From Cheiracanthium punctorium (Eukaryota > Arthropoda > Arachnida > Araneae > Cheiracanthiidae), in assembly GCA_038373885.1 (NCBI GenBank), contig JAWZYV010018234.1, positions 248,001-312,000 on the forward strand: DNA of 64,000 nt. Direction: 5' to 3'. Positions 34,286 through 48,100 of this stretch are shown piece after piece; the first letter of the stretch is position 1, and each line of letters starts with the position of its first letter. The notes below the pieces were generated by a model, which was given only the letters and a program-made list of their open reading frames with translations, was not told where the DNA came from and did no database searches. The position numbers and the translations under genes are program-made.

Positions 34286-34882
34286 TTAACCCCTAGACAC
34301 CCAGACTGCTTTTTGCAAGCGTATACATATATACCAGTGTTTAGTGTAAATTTGTATTTTCATATTTCACATGAAGTGAACTGAGAATACTATTGTTATT
34401 TGCTATTTAGTTATAATCAAACAGTAACATACATCCATTCATTGGCACACCTTGCTTCTACTTCAGCATAAGAAACATCTGACAAATCTATATTATTCGT
34501 ATCTTCCTTCTGGCTCATAACTGAATCAGCGCTACTGTTAGTGTCATATTCCAACTTGATAATATAATAAGCACAATAAAGAACTTTCACATAGTACAAA
34601 ATGTATTTGAAACAAAGGAAACTAAACACTCTACCTCACAAGTGTGCGCAACACCTACATTCTGACTGGCCACACCTCCTCAAGTGATCCAAGTCATGAG
34701 GAGAAAAGTGAGTGCCAGGTCTAACATAACCAAATGTCTCTTCGGAGAAGGGAGAACCTAACCAGAAAATGAAAAACAACAGCTCAGATACAAATAAAAC
34801 AGGATGTACATGCTGTACGTCTGGTGGTCATCTACAATAAAATCAGAACGTACGCATCATGTCCTGCATTTCAAGGAGTTAA
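34286..34882. mobile_element. Candidate piggyBac-like MITE
   Basis: Bounded by TTAA at 34286-34289 and 34879-34882, with inward ends TTAACCCCTAGAC and (reverse complement) TTAACTCCTTGAA. A TTAA target and C-rich start fit piggyBac. A short minus-strand acidic frame inside (SQKEDTNNIDLSDVSYAEVEARCANEW) may be a transposase N-terminal scrap. The inverted repeats are short and imperfect. Confidence 0.45.
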
Positions 34883-37737
34883 AGTTTATTCAGTCAAAGC
34901 AGAACTGCTAGATTATATCTCTTGAAACTTGTCATCATGACAGCTATAATCTATATAAAAATAAAGGAAAAATACACTTCACTGTTTCAGTTTTCTTAGT
35001 GGAACTTTGTAATAGTTTCTCAAATAACTTAGAATTCTATGCAAATCTTTACATATTAGCCTGTACTTTTTAACACAAATGGTATGATTTAGTACCAATA
35101 ATGGATGATAATAATTATTTTGTTTGCCAGATTACAGCCAATTTATATATATGCATGTAGCAAAAAGAAATGAAATATGGATGTTCGATTTGATTTCCTG
35201 CAGATGATATTTTGTCAGTCTATTGAACTGCTAAGAGAATAACTATTGTCGAAGCTTTTTTCGCCCTGAAAAAGAACTCATATTTGTGAAATTTAGAAAT
35301 GAATTACTTTCAATCATGGAGTAATATTTAAAGATAGACATCATCTACGAAGCTAAAGCTATGAAAAAGATTCCAATTTTTCAGACAGTAGGCATCGCTG
35401 CCTCTTCAGTGGGGTCAAGCGCATGTGCAGTTCCGAATAATCAGCCATCTTAACTATAATGGGCTTCGTAGAAGTATTATCACACATGCAAAGGAAATAA
35501 AATACAAAATAGCAATAACATCATTAAAAATTCAAGTCTATGAATCAAAACTTAATGATGGGAAATTCCACAGTAAAAAAAAAATGGTCTCAAAAAATCT
35601 GAAATCCGAGGACTCCGATTCATGCAGGGGCAAATGAAGGAGTGCATGTGCAGCAGCATATTACGATCTGTGACAAAAGGCAATCTTCTGGCAGAAAAAT
35701 AATTCACATTTGTATTGATGAAAGTTACACTCAATACATTTAATTTTTTCACTTAAAATAAATAATTCACTTCCTATTCTATTTTTAATACTACTACAGT
35801 TTCCTCAGTAACGGAAAGCATTAATGCTACTTAAGTTGTTAAATTCAACAATCAAATGAAATCAAAGTCATTTTCTACAGTTCTTAGACTCTGAAAATGA
35901 AAATACATAAATTTAAAACAAGTAGAACATCAACTTACTGTCGCTTTAAACAAAATTTTTATGCAGCTCTGGCTATTTTCCAATTTCTTGTTTGGCATAA
36001 TTTCCAGAATGCTTATTACTTGCAGTAACACTGGCAGATAATATGGAGCTAAACTTGTAATTGTCAGAGTTTCATTGGATCGTGTAAACGTGTAATTGGA
36101 TCAGAGTCCTTCTGTGTCACATTTTTTGAGAGCTTTAGCCCCGTAAATGATTACCATAAGTTCTTTTAAAAAGCCATTAAGTTAATGTTGTACTAATTTA
36201 TGGATTTTCAATCTCCCTAGTATAAGAACTCTACAAGAGGGTATTACCTGCATATTGGAATACAGAATCCAATAACATTATGCAAACACCATGGCAGGAG
36301 AAATTCTTTTCACACTGTATTTTGCATTGTATCAGAGTGTGTTTGTTCTTTATCTACCTGCAATATCAACAGAATTCCCAGATTCCAATGGCTGGCAAAT
36401 TACCACCCTGTCTCGTGAAAAATCAGATTCAAACTTGTTCTTTTGAATGAGATTTTTCAAACTAACTGAAATTGTAAAGTGTACTGATTTGCTTTGCTTG
36501 TAACATAATTTTTACCTTAGAGATGATTAATTTACATTGATATTCAAAGTGATTTATTTATTAAACTCATGACAGGCAAGTCTCCCACTCTAACCATTGA
36601 GCAACATGCCATGTAGTTCAGTGACCATTATTATTTTAACAGATATGCAATTTTTTCATCACAGCCTTATAACCTGATTGGGTTTCTATTAATAAGTGTG
36701 AAAACGTGGTGCAGAAGGTAATAAATAAGCAACAAAAAGCAATTATAACACACTCTTTCTCAATAATTTCAATGATAAATTTACTGTCTGTTTGTTGCAT
36801 ATGTAAAAAATACCTTTCTTGTGATCATTTGGTTAATTCCTTAATTCAAAATTTGCATAATTAAATTGCAGAGTTTTTCACTTTGACTAACAATCAGTTT
36901 TGATAAAGAAAAAGTAGGGATTAAGGAAAGTGTTAACAAGGGCCAACAGAAAAGCTGGAATCAATGACAGTTTTATGAGGATAATGACAGTTTTATGAGG
37001 CCCAGTGGGAAGTAGGAAATTAAGATAACTGGAAATAAAGAGATTTCCAACATTCAGAACAGGGGAGAGAAACAGCAAAAACAACACTATTTATGCTTTT
37101 GCAGATACTGGAAGCTTCAAGAAAATCTAATTCACTGGAAGAACAGGGTTTTGCAAATGAATTTAGCTGAACTAAAGTCGAAAATATGGTTGGCAACCCT
37201 ACAATGTTTAGCGATAGTAGAATTCTTGGTTTCTTATTTTTTAATAACAGCTATGTGCTCCTTAATTCTAAATTTAAGGGCTTGTTTAATTCATCCAATA
37301 TAAGATGAATCACATTCACAACCACAAGCTTTTTTTTCTAGTGGGACAAAAAACACATGAACCTATAAACATAGAATTGGGAAAAAAACATGATTTTTTA
37401 AAAATTATTATTAACTTTTTTTTTTTTTTTTTTTTTTGGGGGGGGGTTGTATTTGTGTGTTCCCTGTCCATTCATGTTTGACAAATTTGCACACACTCAT
37501 TTCTAAGCGCAATTGTTACTCTAATGAGAAAATTAGTACCTCCTAAATCCTCCAAAGCAGAATTCCTACATAGTTGTATAAGGCATGTGCTTGAGGCCTC
37601 AAAATTCAGTTCTTAAAATATACTTTAATTGAATTTTTACAAAACAAACGATTAGAGTTAGCATTTGTGATAAACTATTAACCACTTGTTTGTAAAATTA
37701 TAGTAAGTAAAGCAACCAGAAGATGAATTGAGCAGAA

Positions 37738-37768
<31 letters not shown>

Positions 37769-38966
37769 TTTTAATACATTTATGTAGTAATGCTAATTTA
37801 CTGAAAATCTTTTTTTAAGGAAATAATTTTTTTTAAGGATTTTAAGGATAGATAAGTTTATGGTGACAAAAAAGGTTTGAACTAAGACTTTCAAGCTGGA
37901 AGCAAAAAATGCTGAGAGTTTTTTTATCCAGGCAACAAAAACAACTCATACAAAATTATATATTTTTATATTAATGGTAAATTGTAGTAGCAGGTTTTTC
38001 ACTTAGCTTTAAAAAAATTTAATGAATAATACAGAAAAAAAGCTTCACTTTTCTTGCAAGCATTTTGCAATTTTATATGTAACCTTAAAATATATCTGAG
38101 TCAGAAACACTCAAGTAATAAAGTTTTAAACAATCACATCTAAACTTACCATCTTACCAAGAGAGCTGTTGATCATTGCAGTTATTGGCTCTCACGACAT
38201 TTTACTCTGGTTGACACAACTTATTTTTTGAGTCCTGTTGTCAAGATATTTTTTTATTGAAAACTTGCCAATAATAGGAACATTTTTTAATAAAGTTTGA
38301 TCAATATGTAACTTCAAGGTAAACTAAAGAAGTGATAATTTTTTAAGTCGCATAACTGAAAGAAAATAATTAATAAATAGCCTAAACAAGAACTATTTAA
38401 TGTTCTTCTCTACAATTTTCAGAGATTTAAAAAAAAAAAAATTCAACTGTTTTAAGAGAAACGTGAGTAGCAACAATACTCTTATTTATACAGTTGTTTA
38501 ACTTGTAAACAAATTCTTTCTAATATACTGCAACATAAAACATTGTGAATACAAATACTGGAATTGATAAGTGCAGTTAATTGATCCTTGAAACATATCC
38601 CAGTACTTAAACTTCAAGGAAGAAAAATATTAATAATAATTTATACTATATAATTGAAAAGATGGCATCAAAACTTTTTTGTGTATTAACAAAACTGCAC
38701 TAACCAAATAAAACTTACTTTACTAAACTTAAAATGTTTCAGGTATCAAATGAAAATGTGTCAAACTATATAAATAATTGTGTACAAAAACTTCAAAGAT
38801 CAAGAAACTTAATGTAAATAACTTTATTTTAAAAGTTCATTACAAAAATGAAAAACTTCTAAAAAATTTTCTTCACCGGTAAAAAAACACATTGCACAAA
38901 TATTTTCCACTAGAAACAAATTGAGCAATAAGCACTGAATTAGCAGCGCTACTATACTAGAAGCCC
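34883..38966. other. Intergenic stretch, mostly without recognisable features
   Basis: AT-rich. It contains a TA microsatellite (37739-37761), a T-run with G-run (37411-37446), a 19-bp direct duplication ATGACAGTTTTATGAGG near 36964 and 36984, and a SINE-like fragment (separate entry). No coding exon is supported. Confidence 0.4.
36548..36606 (-). repeat. tRNA-related SINE head fragment
   Basis: The minus strand reads GGCATGTTGCTCAATGGTTAG and then GGGAGACTTGCCTGTCATGAGTTTAA, with spacing like the A and B boxes of a tRNA-derived SINE, but the B box is degraded. It has no acceptor stem and is not a tRNA gene. Confidence 0.35.
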
Positions 38967-38972
38967 TTTATT
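38967..38972 (-). promoter_or_regulatory. Polyadenylation signal of the Rab gene
   Basis: AATAAA on the minus strand, about 142 nt beyond the Rab stop codon. Confidence 0.6.
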
Positions 38973-39113
38973 TTTATGCTGAAAAAAAGGAAACCCAAGC
39001 TTTTTCTTAAAAGAAAAGAAGAGAAAATGCAGCTACTATTAACATAAAATTTGCATAATAAAAGCAGGAGGATGATATCATGGCAGTGAAAGTAACAAGC
39101 TGATGGAACATAA

Positions 39114-42100
39114 CTAGCAACAAAGTAGAGACTTCTCTTCGTCATCGTCATCATCATTTCTTTTGTTTCTCATAGATGAAACACGGATGATTCTTCCTTC
39201 ATTAAAACTGTGAATTCCTTCTTTCAAATTTGTTTGACTTTGTCTAATAATTTGTTGAGCAATGTCTAAAAAGACTCCCTCTACACCTATAAATAAAGAT
39301 TTGAAACATTATTTTAAGGAAATGGAGTTAAACTATTATTAGTATTAAAAACAATAATAAAGTAATTACACGTCATTCATACATATACTTTGAATACCAG
39401 AGGTGCACAGATGCAGCTCACCATGACTTCTTCAAACTTTTACTGTCGCAATTTGACATATCAGCTATCAAACTTTTAAGGAGAAAACTAAACACTAAAT
39501 TTAATTTTTTTAACTGTCACTTATTACTTCTGTCCCATCCGAGCAGGAAAGAACTTTTTGAGAAAGGCCTGGATAGTGCTGAAATTTAGTCAGCTTGTTG
39601 ACACAGCTACCCTTGGATGCCATATACTACTAAGCAGACAGAAAAAATTTGCTTTAATTCCAAATGCAGAAAGAATGTTTCGCGAATGCATTAGAAAATC
39701 TAGGCGGGGAGGGGGGCAAAGGGGCATTTACTCCCACACAAATGAAGTTAAGATTACAAAAGATTTATTTTGTAAACTGAAATTTCATTTACAATAAAAA
39801 CATTTTGTTCCCCTACATCCAGAATTTTTTTCTCAATATGTCCTTACAGAAATGTGGGATGACAGTTGCAGTTGGTTCATGATTTGAACAAAGTATTTCA
39901 AAAAATATTAGTAAAACTCTGTCCGCACTGTCACACTAATATTTGTATTCATAAAAGATATCTCTGCATCTTTTATGTTCCTAGGAAGTGCAATTTTGAA
40001 ATTTTATGTTTAAAGGATAGTGAATATTTTAAAAATATTTTTTAACACTGACAATTACTGTAATTTTAAACTGAAACATGGTTAAGGATTTTCTTTGCAT
40101 TCATATCATTTGTATACTTGTATAACTTAAATATTTGTATTGATAAAAGATATCTCTGCATCTTTTATATTCCCAGGAAGTGCAATTTTAAAATTTTATG
40201 TATAATGAATATTTTTAAATCTTTTTTAACACTGATATTTAATGCATGGCATTTAATTTTAAACTGAAACATGGTATAGGATTTTTTTTTTAAATTCGTA
40301 TTACTTTTGAACTAGCCTTGTGTGTTTACCTTTTACTTGGTTAAGAAATTTTAATTTTCTTTCTTTATTTTTAAAATATTTAAATAGCACTTCAGTGAGG
40401 GGATAAGGTTCAAATTTTTATACATTTTTAGTATAACCTTATCTATATTTAATTGTTTCGCTTTTCCTATTGGTAAAAATTCTGGTTTTAAAACATGCTG
40501 TTGTGCTGTTAAAAATTGCTGATGCAGATTTATACTGGAGCTGTATAGTTTTGCATTATACTATACTGATGATGTGGCTCTTAGCCATTTCTGTCCATGG
40601 CCCTTCTCTTACAATGGTTGTGCACCCCTATTGTATACTTTAAAATATTCATTTTAGTACATTAAAAAGTAAGATTTTTTCACCAACATATTTTCTATTA
40701 CCTAAGTTCATTATTTGTTCTGCATACCTTATAAGCTATGAATGATTGATGCACCTAACAGTAAAACTTATTAACAAATCTTTTATCAAGCAGAAGTATT
40801 TGTTGGTGCACTGAATACAACTTTTATTAAATGTGAAAATATGATATGGTCTTTGTGATACTATTTACAACAGGATTTACTGTATAAAAATGTGTGCTTG
40901 CTGACAATATACAGAGGAGTCTTGACTTAACTGAGGGATTCATTACAAGAATCCTGGCATTAAATGAAAATTTTGTGTTATGAGATGAATACATATATGC
41001 AACTTTTTAAATCACATGCACAATAGTTTTGGACATTTATAAACACTCCTTTAACTGTTTTTAGTTGTATATTTTCATTTCCAACTTAAAGTAATGAATA
41101 AATGAATGCTGCTGCTTCTTACTGCAGGCAAGAATCTTGTGTTGTGGGCGAGAGTAATATCCATTCACGTAAGATTGACTGTGCTGTACTGCAAGTCCAC
41201 TGTATAGGGTAAATATGTTATCAAACCAGCAAACTGAGAATTTAAATTTTGTATGAAATATATGGACATGTATGTAAGACCTGTATATAATTCATGAAGG
41301 TCACAGTTAACTTTTAAATATCATAAACTAAATATTCTACTTTTTTTTTTTTTTTTAAGTGTGTGCGTGTAATCTTTACGCGCGATTGAAGTAAAACTTC
41401 TTTGACATTGGATTCAGTTATAGCCAGATTCATTTTCTTTGTGGTGTTCATCCCCATGTTCTTAAACCGTTGTTCCATCTGGAGGTTGGGTTAGAATCCA
41501 GGGAGTGTCCATATATTATCCTTTAACTGTGTTCTTAAACCGTTTGCAGGCGGGATTTGTTTCTTTGTGGTGTTCCATACCTGTGTTCTTAAACCGTTGT
41601 TCCGTATGGAAATTGGGTTAGAATCCAGGAAGTGTCCATGTTGTAGTATTATTTTTTGACTGTTTTCTTATGCCATTGTTCCGTCTGGAGGTTGGGTTTG
41701 AATGGGGGGTATGTCCATAGTCTAGTATTATATTTTAACTGTGTTCTTTATGTTTTCCTCTGTTTGTTGGGTTCGAATGTAGGCAGTGTAATTTTTTTTG
41801 TGGTTTTCTATCACAGTGTTCTTAAGCGTTGATTTCGTTTGCTGGTAGGTTTCGAATTATTATTCTGTATCCGTGTTTATAAACTGCAGGTTCTGTCTGT
41901 TGATTGCGATTGATTGCAGGGTCCGTTTATTTGTGGTGTTCCATACCCGTGTTAAACCGCCTCCGTCTTGAGGTTGGGTTAGAATCCACGGAGTGTCCAT
42001 TTGTTATTCTTTTATTCTGTTCTTAAACCGTTTGCAGCCAGTGTTTGTTTCTTTGTGGTGTTACATTAAGGCGACCATATTTCTGAACAGTATTTTGGGG

Positions 42101-45100
42101 ACAAATCAAACATTGTCCTCGAATCCAAGGAAAACTTGGGGACACTAGAAAATATTTTTGGGGACTTATTCGAGGACACAACATATTACCATGTGTACCC
42201 ATACTTTAAACCTTGACTGACTGTGATACTTAAAAATGAACTCTAATAGCTCTTTATATCAATTGTTTATATCAATACTTCCATTAATAAATTAATGGAA
42301 GTATTTCATTCATTTATAAATATTTATTTAAACCAGAAGTATGAAAGGAACATCATGTTGAAATATTGTAATTTATTCAAAATTTAACTCTTGGAATAGT
42401 ACTTGTATTTTTTAGAAGACATTGCTTTTTACATTGGATTATTTTGTGATAATTTTTCATGAAACTTTGTACACCCTCTAAAAAAAGTATTCGAGTGCAA
42501 GAAAATTTTTGTACGTCAATTTCAAGCATGGTTCTTCATTAAAGGCGATTAATCATTAACAAAACTGAAATGGGAAATTTGGCTCATAGTCGGATACTTT
42601 ATTGAATGTCTGTACATGCTACACGCACAATGATAACAAACGTTTTCAGAGATCGAATTTCATTCTTTCTCTAAGTAGATGGCGCTTTTAAGTTGGTTTA
42701 TTTTTCTTATTTCTTCAGTTTTTTCTGAAAGAAATAAACTAAATGGAAACTTTCAGGGAAAAATGTACAAATCTTTAAATTTGGGGACAAAGTACTTTTG
42801 GGGACAATATGAAAAAAAGATCTATATTTGGGTACTGTCCTCGAATTTCCAGGATGTATGGTCACCTTATGTTACATACCCAAGTTCTTAAACCGTTGTT
42901 CTGTCTGGATATCGGATTAGCATCCAGGAAGTGTCCGTGTTGATGTGTTGAACTATTATTCTTTCACTGTTTTCTTAAAACGTTTTTCCGTAGGGTTTGA
43001 ATCGAGAGAATGTCTATGTTGTGGTATTTTTCTTTAACTGTGTTCCTACACTGGTATTTTCTTCTGTTGGTTGGTATTGTAGGGTCTATTATTGCATTTT
43101 TCTATGGCAGTGTTCTTAAACATTTGTTTTCCTCTGCAGGTTTTGTTTGAAGTATTATTCTGTTTCCGTACTCTTAAAATGAATTTTTCGTCTGCTGGTT
43201 TGGCTCGATTGCAGGTTCTATTACTTCATGTTATATTATCACCGTGTTCTTAAACCGTAGTTTTTGCCTGCTGGTTGGGTTCGATCGCAGGCAGCTTCCA
43301 CTTTTCCAAAACCACGTGAGCGTTACTTCCGTCAGAAAATTAATCCGAGTTACTCCCTAGTTGCACCTAAAGAAGTTTTACTTCAAAAAAAAAAACACAT
43401 CCTTAAGAGAAACAAACATTATGGTATACTATCTAAAGAACCATAACACTAACCTTCACTACTAAGAGCAGATGCTTCATGATATAAAGCTCCAATAGAA
43501 AATGCATAATCCATCGCTTCATTATACCCCACTTGTCTGTAATTGTTCATGTCACATTTATTACCAACTACACACATGATAATGGGCTCTTCAAGCCGCA
43601 CCTTTAGTTCTAAAAAGATTTGTCTAAAATTAGATACAGACATTGATACACATTCATTTCATTACAAATACATCACATATATATCATACCTTTTTTAACA
43701 AAAATAAATGAGTATATTAGAAATTGTTCTGTATTATACTGCTAAATTACTCCATCATAGAAGTACTATTATTAAACTTTCAATTTTAAAATGCATGCAA
43801 TAAGTTGTATGAAATTAAGATGCCAAGTAATATAATGAACAATTAAGAAATTTTACGTGTCTTTAAAATTTTTACACCAGCACAGCACATACAATTGCAT
43901 TTTCTAATTTTTACTCAAACTAGTCTCATAAAAACCCTATAAACATATATGCAATATCATAATTAATAATGTTTAGCTTAAATACTTACCTAAAACCCAT
44001 GTTTTCATCGATTCAAAACTCTCATAGCATGTAATGTCAAACATTAAAATGGCAGCATTTGCTTTTCGATAATACATAGGTGCCTGAATTTGAGAGAAAT
44101 TTTAAAAAATCTATGAAATACATACAATAAATTATAACTAAATATCTTACATATTACATGCCATTTTTGCAAAAATATATTAGAGAAGCAAAAGTATGTC
44201 AAGACAAATATTTTCAAGCATACAGCTGAAAAGTATTTTTTGAAAAATTGACTACTATAAATAATGAAACTCTCCCACAGTGGCCCAGTTGGTTGAAGCT
44301 CAGCTCCCACAAGAACTTTGAAAGTGAAGCAGCATCAACCTGGTTCAGTGCCTGGGAGGGTGACAACCTCTCTCGGCTGTTGTGGGACTGTGTATGCTAA
44401 AGAGAGCTGGTGCATCTAAAATCTTTTCATGGCTCCAATGTCTTAAATGTTCAAATGATACTTCTGGGGATACCAATTTCAGGGGCTAAGTATTTGTCTA
44501 CCTTAATGTAAATCTGGCAAGATATTCTGTAGAACCCGCTCCTGAGCTACACAGTTTCTGTTACCGAGCTAGTCAGCACCTTTGCAAAAAATCTAAAACT
44601 ATAATGATAAATAGAGGCCACAAAGAAAGTTACAACCAGGACTTTTATAGATTTTCCTTGTAACTGTGTGTAGAATCCTGAATTATACAATTTATAATAC
44701 AATGTTTGCATAAGCAGAAAACTCTAAAAGAGTTTTCCATAATATATTTACTTGCAAACTATAGTAATAAGATGAATAACTTTGTACTGTATCTGTAGTA
44801 AGATTTTCTCAAAAAAATTATATTCACTTAACATTGAGTAATCATGTTAGGTCTCACAATGAGGTCTATATATTTTATCTGCCAATTAACAGAAGTTTCA
44901 CTAGTCTACCATAAATAAAGATCACACAAATACGATAACAATGGTGAAAGTTAGCAATTAAATTACTTAAATATTACAATGAATATATAAAGAAGAGCTA
45001 AGCTAAGCATGATTAACAACTTACCATGCAACGGAACCTTTCTTGACCAGCAGTGTCCCAAATAAGTAACTTAAGTTCATGCTCATCAACATTTCTTAAA

Positions 45101-48100
45101 GAAAATAGAACTTATTAAAAATGTAAATATAAGTAATATATTTTTAAAAAAGAATATAATTGTATAATGTACAAAATCTCATTGGGTGTTTTTCTTCAGA
45201 GAAAGATAAGTGTTTCACAAAAATGATATTGGTGAAAAGCTCTTGATGCTGTAATTAAAAAAAAAAAATAAAAATAGGACAGCTCTTTAAATCTGGTTTT
45301 AGCGTATCAATAACTGAAAAATACAGAGTAAAGAAGGGGCATATAAAGAATTACCATTATAAAAAAGTTTTAGCAGAGTGTGATAAATTAGTTATGTTCA
45401 TATCATTTAAGCTAATGTTACACAAAAAGTAACCAATAACATGCATGCTGTCTCCATTTGACGTAAGAAGTAAAGTGGTGGTAATATTAGGCAAGTTGGA
45501 GTGCTTAGGCTGATTAATTTTTATTTTTTACCAACTATGTGAAAAATTCCAGAGCTGGGGATCGAGCCCAGGACTGCCGCTTAACTTGCGGGTGCTCTAC
45601 CACTGAGCTACTCTGGGACAATTCCCAGATGTATCTCATGAAATGAGATGAATGTATGAAATTTCTCGCATTAGAACTGTTGGCATATATCATCTTCTTC
45701 TGCAAATCACGGATGGAACAGATGAAACAATTAATTTGCGACAACTCCATTATGCCGTGGAAATTATACATATTTTAGAAAGTTATTCTATCAACCTTTC
45801 AAGTATATTAGGCAAGTTGGAGTGTTTAGGCTGATTAATTTTTACTTTTTACCAACTATGCAAAAAATTCCAGAGCTGGGGATCGAGCCCAGGACTGCCA
45901 CTCAATGTGCGGCTCGATAAGTAACAGAATGCTGTGCTTACATGTTGTTCCAAATCATCATTTTCATTCTAAATTACAGTTGCCACATAAATAAAAAATA
46001 TTGTCATGGTAACTGCATATGTTTAATTATCGCTACCTTGGTGAGAGTCGGCACGTTAAAGTAGGAATCAACCCAAGAAAGGCAAACATGGCACACTCAT
46101 GGTTTATGACGCACATTCAAAACAATATTTAAAACGGTGAAGTATAGTTAGAATATACTTGACGAAGATTGTAAAATAGCTTTATCAGGTGATTTTAAGA
46201 TAGATTTCAATTCCAAAGATTAGTTTTATGGAAAAAGGAAGAAAAATATGGCACACTCATGAGTAGGGTCTGGATTTATATGCACAAAAAAATAGAGAAA
46301 TATGCACATAAGTATGCATGAAAATAGGCAAAAATATGCATAAACAAAAGATGAAAAACTCAAAAATCTGATAAAAAATAATGGAATATCCATTAATATA
46401 TGCAATAAACATATTACCAAACAAGAAAAAAAAAAAAAAAATACATACCTAATATAAACTATATCCAAAAAACAAGAATTATTTATTACATGCAATAACT
46501 ACATATTGCTTTAAGGGTTCAAACACTGTATTCACGGATTGGATGGTTCAAGATTGGTGATTTTCACGGAAAATACTCTTTAAATACAGAAAAAGACATT
46601 TCTACATCACATGACACAATCGGCGCATATTTATAGCTTGATACATCTTTTATATTCAGTTCCTCAGAATTCGGTAACTCTTCAAAGGAAGATTCTCCTT
46701 TAAAAATTGGCTTAATGATCCTGAGCTCTTTAAAGTCTGAATTTTTCCAGCCAGGATAAGAAAGTTTTTCTTCTATCAGATCCAGTTTTGATCCCAGTAC
46801 ATCTTCAAATTTTTTCTCCAGAGTATCTGTACATTGAACTGATTGGGAAAATGTTAGTTTCTGAGATTCAAGAACTAAAATTGTCTTTGGTAAAACAGAG
46901 AAATCCGCCGATATTACCGCTGTGTCATCTGTAGTAGATGATTGCATAAGTAGCTCTTGTGCAGTTTTTATCGATGCCGCTTCAGTTGATCAAGATAGCT
47001 ACAAACAAACCTTTTGATCAAATCAAAATTATCATAGTAAAGTACTGCTTGGATCCATGTACCCCATTTTGTGATTACAGGTTCTGGGGAATGGGTATAT
47101 CAAGCGTGGTTTTGAAAGCCTGTGAACGAGATGGAGCTTTCAGGGAAATTTTAGTTCAAGCAGGTTCCAGGTTTGTATCAGCGCCTTCCGGAAAAGAGGG
47201 GAATTTGGAATTTTAGCTGGAAAAAACAGAAAAGCCTATGAAAATAAATTTAACGAGCATGCTTTTGTTTGTTCGTTAAGATTAGATTTGTAAGCCAGTA
47301 TATGCAGTTATATGCACAAAAGCCCAAAATATGCGGATATATGCACGAAAGTCCAAAATATGCTGATGTATGCATTTATATACAAATGCATATAAATCCG
47401 GGCCCTACTCATGAGTAATGATACACTTTCCAACTTAATGGAATAAGGAAGAAAAATAGGGATGACACATAAATTATGATAAGCATTTAATATAGAGCAC
47501 TTTAGTGCGTATTTAAAATCTGAAAGTGTTTCAGATTTTCTTACTGTTTATTTTTTTTTTTACCCGAGTTACAAAATTTGGCTGCAGTAGTTTTTTAAAT
47601 CAGAAAAATGTTAAAAAAGATGTCTTCTGAGAATGGGAATAGTCAAGAACAATGAATATTGATAAAGAAAATATTAAAATAGACTCGAAGAGGATGCCTT
47701 TCTTATTTCCAATAGAATATCAATTATAAAATATACATATAACACAAAGAGCACATTTTAAAAAATATGAAGTACTTTTAATGTTTTACAAATGTGGTGT
47801 CCATTGAGATATGGTGCTTTTTATGGAAATTTTGTTAATAATCTGATACATGCACAGTTAGGATATTAAAATGATATGCACATATTTAAACTGTAGATAT
47901 ATTTTTGGGCTGTGCCACTGAAATAGGTCCCAAGGCGTCACTGTCTATGCAAAAGAGTTATGCTATTGGAGCAAAAAATTAACCCTTTTTGGATGAACCA
48001 CATGTTACATTTATTGAGAGGGGGGGGGAGAGACAAAATAGTAATTGGAAAAAAACTTAGCAAGTAACCGTAAGTATATGCTAAGCTAGTGTATCCCTAA

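Noticed and set aside
45535..45630. Apparent tRNA gene on the minus strand
   Set aside because: A and B boxes are present but the ends do not form an acceptor stem, the base before the supposed anticodon is A rather than T, and a second copy with the same tail lies nearby; it is a SINE.
46226..46495. 89-codon hydrophobic frame on the minus strand resembling a membrane protein
   Set aside because: It reads through the TATGCA-rich subterminal zone of the hAT element at 46264; hydrophobicity comes from T-rich sequence.
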